A DNA stretch of 20,901 bases from Marixanthomonas sp963974425 (lineage in GTDB: Bacteria > Bacteroidota > Bacteroidia > Flavobacteriales > Flavobacteriaceae): positions 1 to 20,901 of the forward strand of contig NZ_CAXBCK010000060.1 of the NCBI RefSeq assembly GCF_963974425.1, given 5' to 3'. Both the position numbers and the translations under genes were made by a program. The notes beneath the pieces are model-generated. The model made no database searches, had not been told where the DNA came from, and saw only the letters and a list, made by a program, of their open reading frames with translations. Position 1 is the stretch's first letter, and every line of letters begins with the position of its first letter. Below, one piece after another: positions 19,226-20,901 of this stretch.

Positions 19226-20901
19226 TTATCCGCATTTTGACGATCCGCAATCTTTACAAGTTAAACAGCCTTCTTGGTAAATTAATTGTGAAGAATTACA
19301 GTTATCACATTTTTGTTTTCTAGCCAAGGTTCCATCTTCAACATATCGTTTTAACGCTCTTGCAACACCGTTTTTCCAGGTATTGATAGATTCGCTGTCT
19401 AATTGTAAACTGTTGATTAACTCTACAGCTTTTTCAATAGGCATGCCGTGACGAAGCGTACTGGAAATCAATTTTGCATAATTCCAATATTCTGGATCAA
19501 ACTTATGCGATAAGCCTTCAATTGTAGTTTTGTATCCTCTTTTGTTTTGATATTGAAAATCATATCGAGAGGTTCCGTCTTCGTTTCGGTTTTTTATAAT
19601 CAAACCTTTCGTTGCCCAACGAGGAAGCAAGATTCCGTCTTCATCTGCCAATCCAGTAAATATTTCATACGGTTTATCATCAATCAGGCCAATAAAAGCA
19701 ATCCATTTCTCTTTGTTATTTTGGAAACGAACTACATCGGCTTCTAAAACTTCAGGACGCTTGGTAGGGAAAGAAATCAAAGATTCTTGATTCTCCTCTT
19801 TTTTCTCTTCATTTGAAATTAATACGCCAGAACGAGAACCATCACGATACACGGTTACACCTTTACACCCGGCTTGCCAAGCTTCTAAGTATAGTTTTCC
19901 AACGAGCTCTTCATCTACATCATTCGGTAGGTTGATGGTTACACTAATACTATGGTCTACCCATTTTTGAACGGCGCCTTGCATACGTACCTTGCTTAGC
20001 CAATCTACATCGTTAGAAGTAGCTTGATGATATGGTGATAGTGCTACCAACTCATTCAATTCTTCTTGACTGTAGTTTTTATCGGTATCGTGACCGTTAA
20101 TTTTCATCCATTCTTTAAAACGGTGGTGGAAAACAACGTATTCTTCCCAAGAGTCGCCTACTTCATCTATAAAATCGACGCGGGCATCTTTATCGTTAGG
20201 ATTTACTTTTCTTCTGCGTTTATATACTGGTAAAAACACTGGTTCAATCCCCGAAGTAGTTTGCGTCATTAAACTAGTTGTTCCGGTTGGAGGCCATATT
20301 CTAGCATGTCGTAATACAGTTTTTCATCGGCTTCTTTTAAGCGAAGAATAAACGGGTTTTCTTTCTCTCTTTCTGAATCAAAAATCCCGAAAGCACCACG
20401 TTCTTTAGCAGCATATACCGAAGCACGATAAGCTTCAAGAGCAATGGTTTTGTGTATTTCTACTGAAAAATCAACACCTTTTTCACTTCCGTATTTAATG
20501 CCCAAGGCCGCTAGCATATCACCTTCGGCAGTAATGCCAATTCCGGTACGACGCCCTTCTTCAGCTTTTCTTTTAATATTCAACCATAGGTTTCGTTCTA
20601 CAGCCTTTACTTCAGCTCCTTCAGGGTCAGCATCAATTTTAGCCAAAATAGCATCCACTTTTTCCAACTCTAGGTCGATAATATCGTCCATAATGCGCTG
20701 GGCAGCCGCTATGTGTTTTTTAAATAATTTAAAGTTGAACTTTGCTTTTTCAGTAAATGGTTTTTCAACATATGAAAATAAGTTGATAGCCAATAAACGA
20801 CAAGAGTCGTATGGGCATAAAGGAATCTCTCCACATGGGTTAGTCGATACGGTTTTGTAGCCTAAGTCAGCATAGCAATCCGGTACCGATTCATTAATAA
20901 T
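19226..20901 (-). pseudogene. Adenosylcobalamin-dependent (class II) ribonucleotide reductase, frame-disrupted and 5'-partial
   Basis: The upstream part, open at the window edge, contains TNPCGEIPLCPYDSCRLLAIN with the Asn-Cys-Glu active-site motif of ribonucleotide reductases and continues in frame to LYYDMLEYG (20293-20295). The next two bases (CT) are followed, in another frame, by PTGTTSLMTQTTSGIEPVFLPVYKRRRKVN, the substrate-phosphate loop region, and reads on to the usual end with CDNC, CLTCKDC and a last Cys (redox/zinc tail, KCG stop). Family members have about ten residues (RRNIA-LTIA type) between LEYG and PTGT; these are missing, consistent with a deletion of about 28 nt that also shifts the frame. 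The upper frame ends in a TAA that overlaps an ATG (TAATG) of the lower frame. As written, the protein cannot be made whole. It makes dNDPs from NDPs with B12. An error in the assembly cannot be excluded. Confidence 0.88.

Noticed and set aside
20269..20793. Separate gene starting at the TTG at 20791-20793
   Set aside because: The reading frame continues upstream to the window edge with conserved ribonucleotide reductase sequence (NPCGEIPL), so this is an internal leucine codon, not a start.

Overview
The window looks like a chromosome segment from a marine-type member of the Flavobacteriaceae (Bacteroidota). The DNA is AT-rich. Promoters in front of ffh, queE, gyrB and mdh carry the Bacteroidota -7 box TAnnTTTG instead of a TATAAT box, Shine-Dalgarno sequences are largely absent, and the proteins (GyrB with mdh next to it, DUF2911, DUF7218/Rho_N, class II ribonucleotide reductase) read like flavobacterial versions. 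No rRNA, tRNA, CRISPR, integrase or transposase is visible.

Layout. (1) 1-1650: one small membrane-protein gene (minus strand) organised like an integron-type gene cassette, followed by about 1.1 kb of DNA without a convincing gene but crowded with inverted repeats, two perfect 22-bp palindromes and a phased 10-bp repeat. (2) 1651-5105, minus strand: a redox cluster transcribed as quinol-monooxygenase-like ABM protein, Old Yellow Enzyme, succinate-semialdehyde dehydrogenase (Sad type), GlcG/HbpS-like protein, ending in a terminator. (3) 5106-5627: AT-rich intergenic DNA with an 11-bp tandem repeat, a heptamer repeat and the ffh promoter. (4) 5628-8680, plus strand: ffh (SRP GTPase), a four-helix-bundle gene remnant with an internal deletion, folD, and an unknown four-helix membrane protein. 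(5) 8766-13889, minus strand: HerA-like ATPase DUF853 plus a lipoprotein; then a compact group (small membrane protein, DUF7218/Rho_N, VOC, AI-2E transporter, DCC thiol-disulfide oxidoreductase) with a 1-nt overlap and 2-4 nt gaps at its core, and a YkvA/DUF1232 protein. (6) 14023-18523: queE (plus), DUF2911 lipoprotein-like secreted protein (minus), gyrB and mdh (plus), each of the latter with its own promoter box and a terminator between them and after mdh. (7) 18595-20901, minus strand: a GNAT acetyltransferase, a strong terminator, and the 3' two thirds of the adenosylcobalamin-dependent ribonucleotide reductase, which is broken by a small out-of-frame deletion.

Most of the window is ordinary core genome. 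The parts that deserve attention are the cassette-like unit and structured DNA at 1-1560, the disrupted class II ribonucleotide reductase, the four-helix-bundle remnant, the dispersed heptamer repeats, and promoter geometry that suggests a leaderless queE transcript. No complete new defence or mobile system can be demonstrated from this window alone.
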